Position numbers and translations under genes: made by a program | Notes under the pieces: generated by a model | Seen by the model: only the letters and a program-made list of their open reading frames with translations | Databases searched by the model: none | What the model was told of the DNA's origin: nothing | In this document: piece after piece, positions 6,254 through 7,498 of the stretch | Layout: each line of letters starts with the position of its first letter | How positions within the stretch are numbered: position 1 is the first letter of the stretch | Source: Planctomycetota bacterium | GTDB taxonomy: Bacteria > Planctomycetota > SZUA-567 | Direction: 5' to 3' | DNA: 7,498 nucleotides | Assembly (NCBI GenBank): GCA_031270145.1 | Contig: JAISYD010000036.1 | Location: 1-7,498 of the forward strand

Positions 6254-7498
6254 TCAGAGCGGACCAAGCGCGTCGAGCGCGGCCAGCATGGCGCCGGCGT
6301 CGGGAAAGCGGTCGGCCGGCTCCGGCGAGAGCCCGCGCATGATCAGCTCCGCCAGCGGCCCCGGCGGCGGTTTGCCCAGAAACGTCCGCCGCTTGCCAAG
6401 GGGCACGATGTCGCCGTCGATAATCGTGCTCAGGTAGTCCTTGCCGTCGGTGAAATTGTAGGCCGTCTCGCGGGTCAGCAGTTGGTAAAACATGGCGGCC
6501 AAGGAAAACACGTCTGCCGTCGGCTGGGCGTGGCGAAACTGAGTGATCTGCTCCGGCGGCATGAAGGCCGGCGTCCCACCGCCGCCGCCGGTGAGGGTGA
6601 GGCAGGAAGACTCTTGCAGGTTCTTGGCCATGCCCAAATCCGAGATTTTCGCCGTCACCATCGTCTCGTCGGCGAACAAGATGTTGCCCGGCTTCAGATC
6701 GCGGTGCACCACGCCTTCTTTGTGGACGGCGGCCATGCCGTCGAGGATCTGGCGCATGACGGCGATCGCGTCCCCGACCGGCAGGCCCCGGGGATATTTT
6801 TCCAGGCGCTCCGAGAGATCGCCGCCCGCCATGTATTCCATCGCCAGGTAGAGACCGTTTTCAATTCGGCCGGCGTCGAGGAACTCCACCACGTTCGGAT
6901 GCCGGATGAAGCGGGTTATCTCGATCTCGCGGGAAAAACGTATCCACATGGCGTCCTGCGCCCTGCCGGCGGCGATCTTCATCACCTTGATCGCCACCTG
7001 GCGATCATCCTCCAGGCGACGGGCTTTGTACACCACGCCGGCCGATCCGGCATTCACCTTGCTCAAGCCGTCATAGCCGGGAATAACCGGCGGACCGGAG
7101 CCAACCCGGTTTTCCATCGCGTTGACCATGGCCGCCAGGCTGAATCCCCCCCCCGGCGGCGACTCCAGGGCCAACCCGGCGTCACCCTTCACCCGGAAAA
7201 CTATGATGGAACCGCCGACCCGGATCCGATCGCCATCCCGCAAATCCACCGCCTTCGGCGCGTCGCCGGTCCGTCCACCGTATTTGACGCCGTTGACGCT
7301 AACCCCGTTGGTGGAGCCGAGATCCTTGAGGCGGGCGGCCGGCGGATCGAATTCTATCATGAAATGCAGCCGGCTCACCACCGGATCGGTGAGTATCTGG
7401 CAATGCGCCTTGTCGCTCCGGCCGAAAATAAAGGCGTCGGGCGAAGAAAAATCATAGATTTTCCCGGCCATGGGACCGGCGGTTATTTCGAGCCGTAC
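6254..7498 (-). CDS. FHA-domain Ser/Thr protein kinase, 5' end missing
   Basis: The frame runs from the right edge to a TGA at 6254-6256. An ATG occurs at 7469-7471, but the nine codons before it read VRLEITAGP without a stop. That resembles the opening strand of an FHA domain, and no Shine-Dalgarno sequence precedes the ATG, so the real start probably lies outside the window. Numbering from that Met (405 residues): FHA to about 95 (GRS 17-19, SRLH 33-36, GSTNG 52-56, NG 60-61), a short linker, and a kinase domain at about 130-400 with Lys162 in VAIK, likely Glu182, HRDLKPGN 256-263, DLG 278-280 and MPPE 304-307. The glycine loop is unusual (NAGSAG; the first Gly is Asn140). It has no membrane segment and the kinase ends almost at the C terminus. 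FHA-kinase fusions are known in bacteria, including type VI secretion regulators of the PpkA/Fha type, but no secretion gene is visible here. Confidence 0.93.
   Translation of the reverse strand, partial: VRLEITAGPMAGKIYDFSSPDAFIFGRSDKAHCQILTDPVVSRLHFMIEFDPPAARLKDLGSTNGVSVNGVKYGGRTGDAPKAVDLRDGDRIRVGGSIIVFRVKGDAGLALESPPGGGFSLAAMVNAMENRVGSGPPVIPGYDGLSKVNAGSAGVVYKARRLEDDRQVAIKVMKIAAGRAQDAMWIRFSREIEITRFIRHPNVVEFLDAGRIENGLYLAMEYMAGGDLSERLEKYPRGLPVGDAIAVMRQILDGMAAVHKEGVVHRDLKPGNILFADETMVTAKISDLGMAKNLQESSCLTLTGGGGGTPAFMPPEQITQFRHAQPTADVFSLAAMFYQLLTRETAYNFTDGKDYLSTIIDGDIVPLGKRRTFLGKPPPGPLAELIMRGLSPEPADRFPDAGAMLAALDALGPL

Noticed and set aside
6232..6280. Terminator between the convergent genes
   Set aside because: GGCCTCGAGGCC (6232-6243) is a loop-less palindrome, and the 4-bp stem at 6268-6280 is weak; neither has a T-tract and both are inside coding sequence.
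6254..7498. Type VI secretion regulator (PpkA/Fha type)
   Set aside because: The FHA and kinase combination fits, but no secretion structural gene is in the window, so this role is not supported.

Overview
The window is a fully coding, GC-rich stretch from a bacterium with an expanded eukaryotic-like signalling repertoire. The first 360 bases are about 53% GC by direct count, and sampled lines of the kinase gene exceed 70%. The domain mix is Ser/Thr kinase plus SUMF/FGE-sulfatase fold, FHA-GAF-HD-GYP, FHA-kinase and GLUG-repeat surface protein. It is most reminiscent of the PVC superphylum (Planctomycetota or Lentisphaerota-like), with myxobacteria as an alternative. This is an inference from architecture; no rRNA or other marker gene is present.

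Layout. Positions 1-1644 (+) hold the 3' part of a gene for a GLUG-repeat, adhesin-like exported protein. It has a Pro-Asp repeat spacer, an acidic Gly-rich linker and a helical C-terminal domain I do not recognise. Its stop codon overlaps, as ATGA, the start of a 937-residue transmembrane Ser/Thr kinase at 1641-4454 (+). That kinase has a cytoplasmic kinase domain, TPR-like helices, one membrane span, an extracytoplasmic coiled coil and a SUMF/FGE-sulfatase-like domain. After a 76-base gap containing a perfect 8-bp inverted repeat comes a 573-residue FHA-GAF-HD-GYP protein at 4531-6252 (+), a predicted c-di-GMP phosphodiesterase. On the opposite strand, with one base between the two stop codons, is a soluble FHA-Ser/Thr kinase at 6254-7498 (-). 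Its reading frame runs off the right edge, so its start is outside the window.

How the genes may work together (inference). Two kinases that can write phosphothreonine, two FHA domains that can read it, one predicted c-di-GMP hydrolase and one surface protein lie side by side. This suggests a signalling island in which an envelope-sensing kinase passes phosphorylation to FHA proteins and so links surface status to c-di-GMP level. No transposase, tRNA, rRNA, CRISPR array or convincing intrinsic terminator was seen. No gene-free stretch exceeds 300 bases.
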